From Zygnema cylindricum (Eukaryota > Streptophyta > Zygnematophyceae > Zygnematales > Zygnemataceae): 62,000 bases of DNA. The position numbers and the translations under genes were made by a program. The notes under the pieces are model-generated. The model saw only the letters and a list, made by a program, of their open reading frames with translations. It did no database searches and was not told the origin of the DNA. Below, in pieces: positions 44,881 to 55,469 of the stretch; position 1 is the first letter of the stretch, and the number at the start of each line of letters is the position of its first letter. The stretch is taken from positions 53,069-115,068 of the forward strand of contig JBBHKE010001611.1 of NCBI GenBank assembly GCA_037447655.1. The letters are read 5' to 3'.

Positions 44881-46341
44881 CATCGTGAAATGTAATTAGA
44901 GTAAATAACGCTAATTCGGTCGCCCTAAATTTCGATTGTATCACCTTAAATAAAGTAAATGATTCTAAAATTTTCAGTATACTATTTAAGGTATGGTTTA
45001 ATTAGCGTAAAACATTTTAACATAGGTTCGTTTTAAATAGTGTGGAGTACGGACGACATCCGACCGTGCAAAATTGTACTTTTATAAGTAGAAAGGTACA
45101 AATAATGATTTAATAGATTTGAGCTCGCACGTGAAATCGCACCAAACAAAAAAATCAATCACATCGAAAAAAAGTCGTTGGCATAACTCTCGTCCGTCGA
45201 CAGCATCGTCGTTAGCGTGAACATTAACTGACATTCAGCGCGACAAATAGTACTAACTTCATAATGACGTCAAACTATACAGACTGGCAGATTTTGTACG
45301 TTTACGTAATTTAGTGTTCATAATTACAACGCGGATAATTACAGCACGACATCGCCCAATATAGAGTACTTTAATAAATTAGAGTAAGGGTATGTCCCTA
45401 TTTGTTAAAGTGTCTACTTTTCTCTGTCCCTTTGCCCTAAAATTCAGGGAACTTTGACAAAAACTTTAGCCGTACGATAAAATCATGTTTACCGAATTAT
45501 AGTGAATGTCAATTCACACTTTAGATGTATGGCGTGTTTGTCGTCATGTGAACGCATTTTGGCGTTTTCCCCTTTTCGACCCCCGGGCAAGAGAATCCAG
45601 CCCAAAAAAATACTTCATCCAAAATCACCTCGAGGGGGTGATTTTAGTTAAAGTAAAGCCCAAACAGCGAATGAAATACGACCCACGCACCCTCCACACG
45701 AGAGCGATATTTTTTGGAATGGGGAGAGTCTTCGCTATTTTTCTCCGTGGCTGTCACGCGCATGTACGGAAAATAATTTACTGGGGTCTCGGACCTCCAC
45801 TTTCATTCATGGGTCCTTTGGATGATTTTTCGTCGTTTTCGCCTCTCCCCTCTCCCTCTCACACTATCGCTTTTATCTCACACTTTTTAGAACGAGACAC
45901 GACAATATTGATATAAAATGAAATATCTTTGAAAAATATTTGTTTTGACAATTTTTAGGCTTTTTTTTAATCTTAAGTTGAATGATTAAAGTAGAAAAAA
46001 CGAAATCGGGAAACTATGGCGTAAAGTGACGTCGACGTTGTCATAAGTGAGCGTGACGTCAAAATGTCACCAAACCGTAAACATCTACAATTTCACAAAA
46101 ATCTAGATGTCTACCACTGTCACTGTTTTTGTTGGCGTCACTAATCGTCGGAAGTTTCGTAGTCGGCTTCAATCGTCACAAGTTGTACCTACGTCTACAA
46201 CTGTCACATGTCAAAGTTCCGATTTCATTTTCGCACATTGGGACGCTCTTCAAAGTAGTACGGGGAATCTTCACTACAGTCCAAAATACTTTATCAAAGT
46301 ATCGATTACATGGGGAAGTACCCTAATAGCGATACACGGTG
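44881..46341. mobile_element. CACCG-family element interrupted by a Harbinger-like insertion
   Basis: It begins after TA with CATCGTGAAATGTAATTAG and ends ATAGCGATACACGGTG before TA. Without the 936-bp insertion it is about 520 bp, the size of 49897-50415. The interior matches 21363-21851 (AAATAGTGTGGAGTACGG). Confidence 0.75.
45388..46323. mobile_element. Harbinger-like element, 936 bp
   Basis: Ends GGGTATGTCCC and GGGGAAGTACCC with TAA on both sides (45385-45387 and 46324-46326). Its ends are homologous to those of 4462-6016. Open frames of 121-136 codons lack recognisable transposase motifs. Confidence 0.75.
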
Positions 46342-46343
46342 TA

Positions 46344-47403
46344 CCGCACCGTTTGTGGAAACTCGGCACTAATTTCCCGTACATTTTGTTTGTAGGAGAG
46401 TACAGTACTGTACGGATCGACGTCGATATCAGTTCCGTACAAGTCGCTCAAACTCCTGTCGCACGGGATTGACTTGCGTATGTAGCCCGACACGTGGCGC
46501 CATTTTACTTTTCAAAAAACAGCCAATCTTGTGTGTGCTCCTCGTCAGCGGACCATCATTTGGTTGCCACGTGGCTGCTTCAGTTCTTTTCCTTAACCCT
46601 AATTTCGTCATTTCTTCAATTGTGCTTTTTACATCTTTATCTGTTAATAAATTCTTCCTGTTTCCTCTTCAAACTCTTTCTCTGGCAGCCATGGCTTCCT
46701 GCCACGTGTCTCTTTCGTCGTGTGTTGTGTTGCAAAAACGAGCGGAGACCTCTCTGGTAGCCATAACTTCCCGTGTTCCTTCAAGATGGCGCTGTTGTAG
46801 TTCTATGGACGACAAGGAGGTATGGCTTTCTTCCTTTCTCTCTGTCCAATCCGTCAGCTACACGTGGTTGCATGTCTTACGGACATTGCTGGTAGAAAAA
46901 GACGAAGGAAGAAGGAAAGGAAGGGGAAATAGGCATCATTGAGCCCTTTGAGGCTAGGAGAGAGTTTGAAGTTGGAAAAAGGAAGAGGCGGGTAGTAGTC
47001 TAAGGAAAAAAAAAATCAACGGAGAAAAGCCATAGTAAATATTACAGAAAATCTCAGCTTTAATATTGAAGAGTTAGGAATATTGGACTCTCTAAGTTAT
47101 TTTGGCGATGAAATGTTTTAGTAGTATTTGATTGCATCAGCGGGTGAGCAGAGTGTTATTATCAAACTTGTATTCTAGCCTGTTACCAGAAAAAGGACAT
47201 TGTTTGCTTATCATATGTAAGTTGTTATTCTATGTTGAGTGATGACGAAATTGAAGTGTTTCCTAAGAAAATGGCCGATCTGTCGTACAAATCTCATCAT
47301 ACAATATGGGGGATGTAGTTTATGTCAACTATGTTTGTCACATTAGCTGTATGACTCACTATTTGGACAGTCTAATAGAGTGGATGGAGAAATACAACTT
47401 GTA
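46344..47403. other. Intergenic
   Basis: A 157-codon open frame at 46469-46942 has low-complexity hydrophobic sequence, no recognised domain and no clear promoter. I do not call it a gene. Confidence 0.35.
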
Positions 47404-47582
47404 TTGCAATTAGCGTTAATGTTTCTTTTGCCATTTGAATAAACTTTCCTCCATGCACACGTGTCTGATTTTCATTTGGAGGTCACCAATTGGAAGAGGA
47501 GCATCTTACCTTTCCATGGGAACGAAGTATGAACAGGGAAAAGGACCGAGCAAAACATTAACACTAGTTGTGATACACGCTG
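47404..47582. mobile_element. CACCG-family-like element, 179 bp
   Basis: The right end GTGATACACGCTG and the sub-terminal AATTAGCGTTAATG / CATTAACACTAG are inverted, with TA flanks. The interior has TGCACACGTGTCTGATTTTC, related to 7265. Confidence 0.55.
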
Positions 47583-47769
47583 TAGTTTGGTCTTCGCTAA
47601 GTCACACATGCACAAGGAGGGCATACGTAGTGGACATGTATCATTGTCCAGGATTTGTGAAGATAGTGGTCTATGCTAATTTATGTATGGACGCCAAAAA
47701 ATTGATAGTTGTAACTCTCATGGTCAAGACTAATTACGGGGAGAAGTATGTGTGTGATTCTGGAGGGTA

Positions 47770-47996
47770 CACCGTTAATCGCTTTTTGCGTTTAATAAAT
47801 AATTAGCATGAGGACTGTTTTAATTTTAGTATTGTTTTTCCGGTCTGAATGGCATGGTCGATTGTGAACCGCCGAAAAAATTAGCGTTAAGAAAAAATAA
47901 TTAGAACTATTGATGTTATTTTGTGTTCAGAGGACAAAAAAAGCGGGGACCAAATTGGCATCATTAACGGTGATAGCGAATTAGCGATTCACAGTG
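47770..47996. mobile_element. CACCG-family element, 227 bp
   Basis: Ends CACCGTTAATCGC and GCGATTCACAGTG, TA on both sides; contains ATTAGCG copies internally. Confidence 0.7.
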
Positions 47997-48844
47997 TAGC
48001 ATGCGTCCATATAGTTATTCGGTCTGTTTATGATATTGTCGATGAAATGTTTGGCGGATTCTCATTTCCAATTTTTATGTATAATTAATCTCATGTTGTA
48101 TTGTTGTTGTGGAGCTTGTCATAGAAGTTTTGTAGATTTATCTATTATTCTATTGTATCACGAGGTATTGTGAGGGTATTTTGAATGCTACACATGAGAA
48201 GAATTCATGAATTTTTTTTAGCATCACGAGGAACTGTCAAAAGCTTTGTATGTGTTGTTACATATAACATGAAAGGACTCTCTTTGTCTACTGATAAATA
48301 TGTGGGGCAGTTTTTTGTTTTTTAATGTGTTCGCTGTATGGGCTGGTAGTGACATGACTAATTCCACATGCAGCAAACTTGCCAGCCATTTCTAATATAC
48401 CCCAAATCATTTTTAGATTTAGTGTAAAATTCAATATTACTCTTTAGCAAACACTTATTGAGCTATGTGGACATCGGTGAACATAGGTGCTCTCACCATT
48501 TCAGAATAGGCATCCATAGTACCCATGTTTAATTGCCAAATCACAACGTAAAGCTCTATCATTGGCTTCCTTCCACATCTGTAGTAAGCCTCCTTATTGA
48601 GATGTTTCTTAAAAGATGAATAAAAATGTTGGCTATTGTTGTTATTATTTACCCAAATAACATCAGTCTAAACTTGGCCTGCCTGACACAAGTTAGGAAA
48701 GAAGAAAACGAACCTAAACATATACCGTATAGGAGCAGGAGAGATATTTGAAATTCCTACAACTTTTGAGGTTGTAATTGAAATGAAAATGAATCCTGGA
48801 TTGAAATTGGGATTGCAATTCGGGTTAATTTTTTTGGGGGCCAG

Positions 48845-49121
48845 GCAAATCGCCCAGGAGGAAACCCTTCCCCCTCCTCCTCTGTGAGATACCGTAGTGA
48901 ATTAGAGCGTCTCTATCAGTGGGATTCAACAATTCCTTCGGAAGCCATTGAGAAACCGAGAGCCGTCGCGACTATGTTGGCGAGGTCCATTGGGGAGAAG
49001 CCTCCTTGTTCAAAGTGTCGGTGTGTGGGATTGGTTGAGTGTGCGACATGTGACGCCTCTGGTCTTTATGTGGAACCCATTTTAGAGAGTCAAGGAGTCG
49101 TCGTAAAAGTTCGTTGTCTCG
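48845..49121 (+). CDS. Exon of a DnaJ-type zinc-finger-like protein
   Basis: An open stretch runs from an acceptor GGGGGCCAG (48836-48844) to a donor CTCG/GTAAGT (49122). It encodes RYRSELERLYQWDSTIPSEA, then PCSKCRCVGLVECATCDASG and VVVKVRCLG. CxxCxxxGxxxCxxCxxSG is half of a DnaJ-type cysteine-rich domain as in small plastid proteins related to BSD2/LQY1. The final RCLG would lead into a second CxxCGG pair in a next exon. That exon is not visible before 51482; the following intron is filled by transposons from 49288 to 50415. No first exon with a transit peptide is identified. The gene may be broken, or the missing exons may be far away. Confidence 0.55.
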
Positions 49122-49198
49122 GTAAGTTTCTTTTGCCCATTTTTCTTTTTGTGGTCCTTAAGTGATTTTTCTTGTGTTGGTTTTATGCTGGTTTTTGC

Positions 49199-49253
49199 AC
49201 GGAACCCATTTTAATGAGGGGGGGAGTGGTTGTGAAAGTCTGTAATCTTACGG
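49199..49253 (+). pseudogene. Degenerate duplicate of the zinc-finger exon end
   Basis: GGAACCCATTTTAATGAGGG and GTGGTTGTGAAAGTCTGTAA repeat, with changes and a stop, the exon sequence at 49069-49115 (GGAACCCATTTTAGAGAGTC, GTCGTCGTAAAAGTTCGTTG). About 50 bp long, 75 bp inside the intron. Confidence 0.6.
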
Positions 49254-49287
49254 GCGTTCTTGGATAAAAATCCTTGTCAGTTGTAAC

Positions 49288-49695
49288 TAGTGTTGGGTAT
49301 CGAGGACCTTTTGCCGATATTCAATATATATCGAATTTCAGGTACCCGATAATCGATATATCGCTTCGATAAATCGAAAACCAAATCATCGCGATATATC
49401 GCGGGAATATCGAGACATTAATAATTGTTTTTTTTTTTTTTTTTTTTTTTTCGAATTTTTTTCAACCCCCCCCCCCCCCCCCCCCCACTAAGCGCGCGCC
49501 CGGGGGGGGGTTTATCCGTACGATTTTTCGTACGGTTTTCCGTACTATGACTGTACGAACACCAGTTTTTGCGATATATATCGCGATAATTTATGTTGGT
49601 CCCGGTACGATATATCGAGGAATCTGCTCGATCGATATTCGATATATCGAATATCAAAATTATCGCGATATGAATTTACCCGATACCCAACACTA
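49288..49695. mobile_element. TAGTGTTGGGTATCG element with C-tract hairpin, complete
   Basis: Perfect 15-bp inverted ends TAGTGTTGGGTATCG (49288) and CGATACCCAACACTA (49681). The interior is full of GATATATCGCGAT palindromes, a T24 run, a C22 run at about 49465, GCGCGC and G8. Related to 22922-23293. A target duplication cannot be tested because the right end abuts another element. Confidence 0.8.
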
Positions 49696-49894
49696 CACCG
49701 CGAATCGTTATTAGCGTTATGAACTCTATATCGACACCCCAAAATTTTGACATTAATACCTTAAATAGAATAAACTACACTATTTAAGGACGTGGACCAT
49801 AATCTGCCACGTCTCTTGGCACTAAACTAGAATGAATGACGCTAATTTTTTCTTTACACTAATAATTTCTCAACGCTAATAACGATTCGCGGTG
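49696..49894. mobile_element. CACCG-family element, 199 bp
   Basis: Ends CACCGCGAATCGTTATTAGC and CGATTCGCGGTG; TA at both sides. Same length as the relative at 21122-21320. Confidence 0.85.
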
Positions 49895-49896
49895 TA

Positions 49897-50415
49897 CACC
49901 GTGAATCGCTATTAGCGTGTTGGTCGCTAATTGAGGTACCCTGTTTTTTTGGGCAAATTCTCAAATAGAATTAGACATTCTAAATGTTCCTACACGTTAT
50001 TTGAGGTGTTCCATAAAATAGGATTCATGACTCTAATATAGTGCCATCGTAAATAGTGTAGTGTACGGTCTGTCAGAGAAGTACTTTTCTGTACTTTTTC
50101 AAGTAGAAAAGTACAGAAAAGATATTCACGCTGTCAAGGAGTCGCGCTAACATGTAATTGCGTAAATATTTTCCGGCATTCGCGGATGTAAAAAAAACGC
50201 GACGGCGTACGATTTGAACAATTTCGTACATTCACATATTTTAGTGTGGAGATATTCTGCACCGAAAATTTTTACAAAGCAGTTTGCAAATTAGAGTATA
50301 CGAAAAATTAGAATAAAAATTATTTCCAAAAAAAACGACATTCCCAATTAGCGTAAATAACGCTAATTGTTTCATTACGCTATCTATTTCATTACGCTAA
50401 TAGCGATTCACGGTG
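49897..50415. mobile_element. CACCG-family element, 519 bp
   Basis: Ends CACCGTGAATCGCTATTAGC and TAGCGATTCACGGTG, with TA at both sides; it shares the left TA with the preceding element. It contains many ATTAGCG/CGCTAAT copies. Parent-like copy of the interrupted element at 4370-6325. Confidence 0.85.
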
Positions 50416-50417
50416 TA

Positions 50418-51180
50418 GTTGTCACTATAGGAAATTGTGCGATTGCACATTTTTGATTTTTCTGTAAAATTCTCTTATGACTCGCCAAGAACTCCAGTTG
50501 TATAGTACGTCGTTTTCTCCTACCGTATGGTAACGTACGTCAAATTACCCCTTGCTACAAATGTCTTGTCGCTGTTTCATTGGTCCCCAGCGTATCGAAG
50601 TGCTGTGAAACAAGGTCCACCATTCCATTCGTAGCTTTGTTACAGGGTGGTGAGCTGTTATCCAGTTATCCTTTCGAAAAAGCGAGTAAAGTATAACTAA
50701 CTGTACATTTTGTACATTACGTACGGATACCCACAAAACTGTACGGTTATTCGTGAAACATGAGGAAACTTTACCGTGACCCCTACGATGCACTGGCAAT
50801 CGCGACTGTAGTAGAGTATAACTAAAAATCGAGTTGGTTGTATTGTCGACCCATGCCATAAACTTGGTTTAATAACACTATTTTAGATGAGTGGTCCATA
50901 ACAAGTCGCGTGGCAGAACAGCATTGACGTAGCTAATTTTAAGTGTGTAAAACTGTAAACGCTCATACTTCACTTACTCTGATGGCGATAGGGCCCGTGA
51001 ACTGTACCAGTTAAGAAATGCGAAAATTTCATGCGGTGGAACTTTCATGCGGCCACAAGCAATTGAGGTAGCCGCACGAAATATTTGGGGCCGGTTTTGA
51101 GGAATACTAAATTAGTAAATTACCTCACAATTTGTCGATTTTGTGCGAAAACGTACGAAATGTCCTCACTTTAAGAACCT
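50418..51180. other. Intergenic
   Basis: No coding or repeat structure recognised; it lies upstream of the DUF1644 gene. Confidence 0.4.
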
Positions 51181-51239
51181 AAGGGACATGTAAATCCAGA
51201 GCGACTTCCATTCTCCATATCGTCTCCTGGCGAAGGGTT

Positions 51240-51481
51240 TTCTTTCTTCTTCTCTATTATCCACCTGTCTCTTTCCTGTCTACCAAACCTCCCTTCTTCT
51301 CTTCTCGTGTCCTCTTTCTCCTCTCGTCCACGACTTCTGTCTTCTCGTCCTTTGACACTCACTCTATTTTTGGAGCTTCTCTCACTTCTCGCCACCCTCA
51401 TCTTCCTCTCTCCGCTTTAACAAGTTTTTTCTTATCTCTTCCTCTCCGCCTGCCTTTTTCCTCTCTCTCTTTTTTTATCCA
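51240..51481 (+). promoter_or_regulatory. Pyrimidine-rich 5' leader of the DUF1644 gene
   Basis: About 240 bases of CT-rich sequence (TTCTTCTCT, CCTCTTTCTCC) run up to the ATG, typical of plant 5' untranslated leaders with transcription from pyrimidine patches. No clear TATA box is identified. Confidence 0.4.
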
Positions 51482-53389
51482 ATGCCTAAAGAAGACAGGA
51501 AAAGTCGTTCGAATTCGAATAAACGCCGTTCCAATGTAACTGATTCGGCTTCCTGTTCACATGATGGAAAACCGTATCAAAAATTAACCGGAAACGCTAA
51601 AAAAAAGAGGTCTGGGAGTCCAAATTGTCTGAAAAACAAACAATGGGACGATATCAACTGCCCGATTTGCATGGAAAATCCTCATAACGCCGTTTTACTT
51701 ATTTGCAGTCAACATGAAAAAGGTTGTCGACCGTATATGTGCGATACAAGTCATCGACATTCGAACTGTCTCGATCTATACCGGAAAACGCAAAAAGGAG
51801 GAAATTCTTCCTCTAATGGTGGTATTAATATTAATAACAATAATCTTTCTTCGGATTCTCCTCTGGCTCCATTTGGAGAAGCTCCAAACCCTAATTCTGA
51901 CAGGAGACGAGTATTACTTCTGACGCATGAGGCAGTAACTGGAAATACAGAATTTGGCGCTATTGGTCTCCTTCCTTTTGCTCATATGAGGGGACGATCA
52001 GACTTGCAATCCAATTCACAAACTGAAGGACACAGAGAAGGAAGGTTTGCTTGGCGATCAATTATCGAGAATCATCGCCATTTTCATGGTAGCAATTCGG
52101 GTGCAGAAAATGGAGTGAACGGACAGTTTCCACAATTTCTTCACCTTCGTCAACTGCATCAAGAATTACAGCAAGTACAAGAACAAATACAAGAACAAGT
52201 ACAAGGAGAAGTACAAGTACAAGAACTGGAACAAGGACAAGGTGAAGGACAAGCACAGGAACAAGTACAAGGACAAGGTCAAGTACAAGGTCAAGAGTTT
52301 CTGCAACAACTGGAAGTACAGGAAGGAGTTGAAGGAAGCAGGAATGAAGAGGAAATTGCAGGAGCACGCCAAGAGAAAGAAGCAATTGACGATGATGAAG
52401 GAATTGCAGAAGCGAAGGGGAAAGCGCTAATTGCAGCCCTAATTGCAAAGGGCGAAACAGTGGTAAAAGCAGAAGCAGGTCTTCTTTGCCCTCTCTGCCG
52501 CAGTTCTGTGTTCGGATGGAAAGTTGTCAAAGATGTACGGATGTATCTTAATTTCAAGTCGCGAGCCTGTTCTCATGAGTCTTGTTCTTTTACGGGAGAA
52601 TATGGAATGTTAAGAAATCATGCTCGTGAAGTCCATCCTTCGATTCGTCCTCAAGAAGCAAATCCGGAGAGAGTCGAAGAATGGCAAAGATTACAGAGAC
52701 AACAAGACACAGATGATGTGTTATCCAGTATTCAAGCAGCCATGCCAGGAGCAAGAATACTTGGTGATTACATGATAGAAGACAATAATGATAATGATAA
52801 TGAGGATGATGATGACGCTGAAGCCATAGATGGAAGCGACAGTGAGGGAATTCAAGCTGTTACAGATCTCGATTTTCTCCTCCCTATAATGGACATTATG
52901 AGCCAGCTCGCAGCTTCAGGGCCAGCCCATCAACGAGGACGAGGAATCAGTTGGGGTCTTAACATTGGACCTTCGAGACGGCGAAACTCATTTGCGACAA
53001 GGAGTGCAAGAGCAGTATCGGCTAATAATGGAGGAGGTCCAGCAAACCCTAGTAATCCTCCCTTGAACAGACGCTCTCCTCCAAGCTTTCCCATACTGCC
53101 TCCCGTTCCTCTTGGAGGAGCCATGCCCTCTGGAGATCCTTCAGAGGTTCCAATTCGACCACGAAGTCGTTGGGGAGACATACGAGATGCGTCTGACCCT
53201 CATAACGGACGACATCATTATGAGTTTATGCCGAGAGGACGTGGAAGGTCAGCTGATCCTCCAGGTGTATTGGAACAGAGGCACCGAATGGTTTCAGAAC
53301 TCTTTGAACGACACGAAGCATTTCGACGGCGATTGAATCGAGATAACAACAGCCCGCGAGGAAGTCAACAAGGAAGTCACCCTCAATAA
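51482..53389 (+). CDS. DUF1644-type RING-like zinc-finger protein
   Basis: An intact single-exon frame of 635 codons. Residues 60-102 carry the signature CPICMENPHNAVLLIC, HEKGCRPYMC and HRHSNCLDLYRK of the plant DUF1644 family, and residues 336-339 (CPLC) with GWKVV begin the second conserved half. CSHESCSF...NHAREVHP (about 364-388) looks like a C2H2 finger, followed by RP-EANPERVEEWQRLQ. Family members are thought to bind nucleic acid or act in stress responses; the exact role here is unknown. This protein is longer than the roughly 300-400 residues common in the family because of a glutamine/valine-rich coiled stretch at about 223-290, an acidic run (433-456) and an Arg/Pro-rich tail. Start chosen: first ATG after the CT-rich leader. 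Confidence 0.9.
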   Translation: MPKEDRKSRSNSNKRRSNVTDSASCSHDGKPYQKLTGNAKKKRSGSPNCLKNKQWDDINCPICMENPHNAVLLICSQHEKGCRPYMCDTSHRHSNCLDLYRKTQKGGNSSSNGGININNNNLSSDSPLAPFGEAPNPNSDRRRVLLLTHEAVTGNTEFGAIGLLPFAHMRGRSDLQSNSQTEGHREGRFAWRSIIENHRHFHGSNSGAENGVNGQFPQFLHLRQLHQELQQVQEQIQEQVQGEVQVQELEQGQGEGQAQEQVQGQGQVQGQEFLQQLEVQEGVEGSRNEEEIAGARQEKEAIDDDEGIAEAKGKALIAALIAKGETVVKAEAGLLCPLCRSSVFGWKVVKDVRMYLNFKSRACSHESCSFTGEYGMLRNHAREVHPSIRPQEANPERVEEWQRLQRQQDTDDVLSSIQAAMPGARILGDYMIEDNNDNDNEDDDDAEAIDGSDSEGIQAVTDLDFLLPIMDIMSQLAASGPAHQRGRGISWGLNIGPSRRRNSFATRSARAVSANNGGGPANPSNPPLNRRSPPSFPILPPVPLGGAMPSGDPSEVPIRPRSRWGDIRDASDPHNGRHHYEFMPRGRGRSADPPGVLEQRHRMVSELFERHEAFRRRLNRDNNSPRGSQQGSHPQ

Positions 53390-55043
53390 GACTGGGCTCC
53401 CTTGTCTCTCAACATCGGGAGCTCAAGTCGTGGTCCTCATCATGAGGGACTTTGACCTTTCCTTACTATTGTGTATGATGATGTTGTATGAGTGTTGGCG
53501 AGGAAAGTTAACCAATGAAAGGCCCTTTGAGTTGATTTGATTTGATTTGATTTCACTTAACTGATTCTTTGTCTGGCTGTCTCATAGCTTTCACAAGCCA
53601 TGTCTTGCGATTTTTGGGAAGACACTAGCCTGGAGAATACTGAAGATGTTGTGTATTTTTGAAGTTTGTGAATGAAAAGTGAAGGAAAAGTAAAGGAAAA
53701 GAAAATGTAAGGAAAAACTGTAAAGGGAAACCAAGAAGATGGAAGATGGATTTGTGTGGAAAGGGTAAATAGGAGAATCTACTCTGGACTGGTGATTTGT
53801 CAATTTGGTAGATATTGATTCTAGTTTAGGTTCTACGAGGCCCGGGCTTCACTAGTTGTAGATTTGTAATGGTTGCTGATAGAGAGAGTAGGTGTGCACC
53901 GATTATTTTTTGTTTTCTAAAGATGGTGGCTATATGTTTGCCAATATGTGACATATGTGACAATTCGTAAAGTTGTACAGATGTGTTTTCTCTACCTCTG
54001 ATCTTTTGTTTTTTCATCGCCTAAATCTGAAACCCTAAAACCTGAAATCCCAAAACCTCTAGGGTTAAAACTCTTAAACTTAAAAGAAGCTTAAAAAAAT
54101 TTAAAGAACCTTATTGATTGTGAATATTGTTGGAAATTTCTCTAGTTTTATCCGCATATTTCTTTTACTTGTTTTTCTTCATTTGCAATTGTTTTGCCAG
54201 TATTTGTCATTTATCGCCTATTTTTTTTTTATGTTTTTAAGCTCTGTTAATCATTGACAGCTTTTTCAACGAAAAGTTTATCTGCAGTCTTTTCTTTATT
54301 AAAATTTTAGAGTTTTGAAGGGTTTTTTGGGGGATCTGTTCGGGTTTTGAGAATTTGTAAGGGTCTTAGAGTTTTAAGGGTTTTTAGGATTTTTTTCATG
54401 GGGTTTTGTAGGCCTTGCATGTCGGAGGCCGAGAATAAGGATGAGAAACTTTTAAACTATCAAAAGATTTGCAATAGGTGCAGAAAATTTGTTGAAGAAC
54501 TGTTTCAAGTTTTGCAGTTTGGTGAAAATAATGACCTTTTTTTTTTATCAAGCAGAATGTCATTTTTTTTTCCTAAGTTTATATGAAAAATCTAAATCAG
54601 AATGTGTTGTTGTTGCGCTGAGTTTTTTTTTCTTTTCCCCCTAAGTTTATAACGAAATAACTTTTTTTTTCCCCTAAGTTTACAACAAAATAACTAAATC
54701 AGAATGTATTGTTGTTATGCCGAGTTTTGTCACTGTGGAGGATATAATTAAGAATGGTTGCAAGTTTTCGAGGTTAAAGTGGACAAGGAACCAAAAATTT
54801 GATCCGATTGAGGAGGACGAAGCTCTTTTTCTTTCTACAGTTTTTATTAAACTAAACCAGAATCGATAGCTGTCAAGCTGTTTTTGTCCCGTCTAAGATA
54901 ATTGGAGATCATCATATATGAAATCAGAAGTGAACAAACTGGAATAGGTTTAAGAAATGTTTTATTTTTGTGCACATGAGAAACGTTGTTATTTTAATCT
55001 TTAGTGCTAATATTTATCATCACAGAAGTAATATTGTCTTTCC
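53390..55043. other. 3' flank and intergenic
   Basis: The start is 3' untranslated sequence with TGATT repeats near 53535. 54593-54760 contains a partial duplication (AAATCAGAATGTGTTGTTGT and CCCCTAAGTTTA units). Nothing coding recognised. Confidence 0.4.
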
Positions 55044-55319
55044 CATAGTTCAAAAGTAGGCCCGTTTATGGTAGGCCTTTGGTCGGCGCCTTTATCGTAA
55101 GTTGTGTTATGGGCTTTTCATGTGATCTTCTTAGATCGCTACTTTAATCAGCGACCGTCCGATCTTCCAAATCTGACGGTGTAAGCAAAAAATTTTGGTC
55201 CGAATGTTTTAATTGGTCCGAATAGGTCCGAATACAATATGGGTCTTAAGGTCATATTGTATGTTTTGCATACAATAGGCGTATTGTATGGGCCTACTTT
55301 CACCTACTTTTGAACTATG
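55044..55319. mobile_element. hAT-like miniature element, copy C (276 bp)
   Basis: Ends CATAGTTCAAAAGTAGG and CCTACTTTTGAACTATG. The 8-bp duplication GTCTTTCC lies at 55036-55043 and 55320-55327. Confidence 0.95.
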
Positions 55320-55469
55320 GTCTTTCCAAATACTAAAACCACTAGAGACCTCCTGTGTTCGTTTACTATCAAAGTAAAAAGTGTGTAAATTCATGTATTA
55401 TTTTGAGTGCAATTGTTAAGTCCACTTCACATATTTACCTGAATGCACAAAAACTTACTTGGGGATCAA

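Noticed and set aside
46469-46942. Protein-coding gene of 157 codons
   Set aside because: No domain, low-complexity hydrophobic sequence, and no splice or promoter evidence.
52062-52448. Minus-strand frame of 128 codons rich in L and V
   Set aside because: Antisense of the glutamine-rich repeat in the DUF1644 gene.
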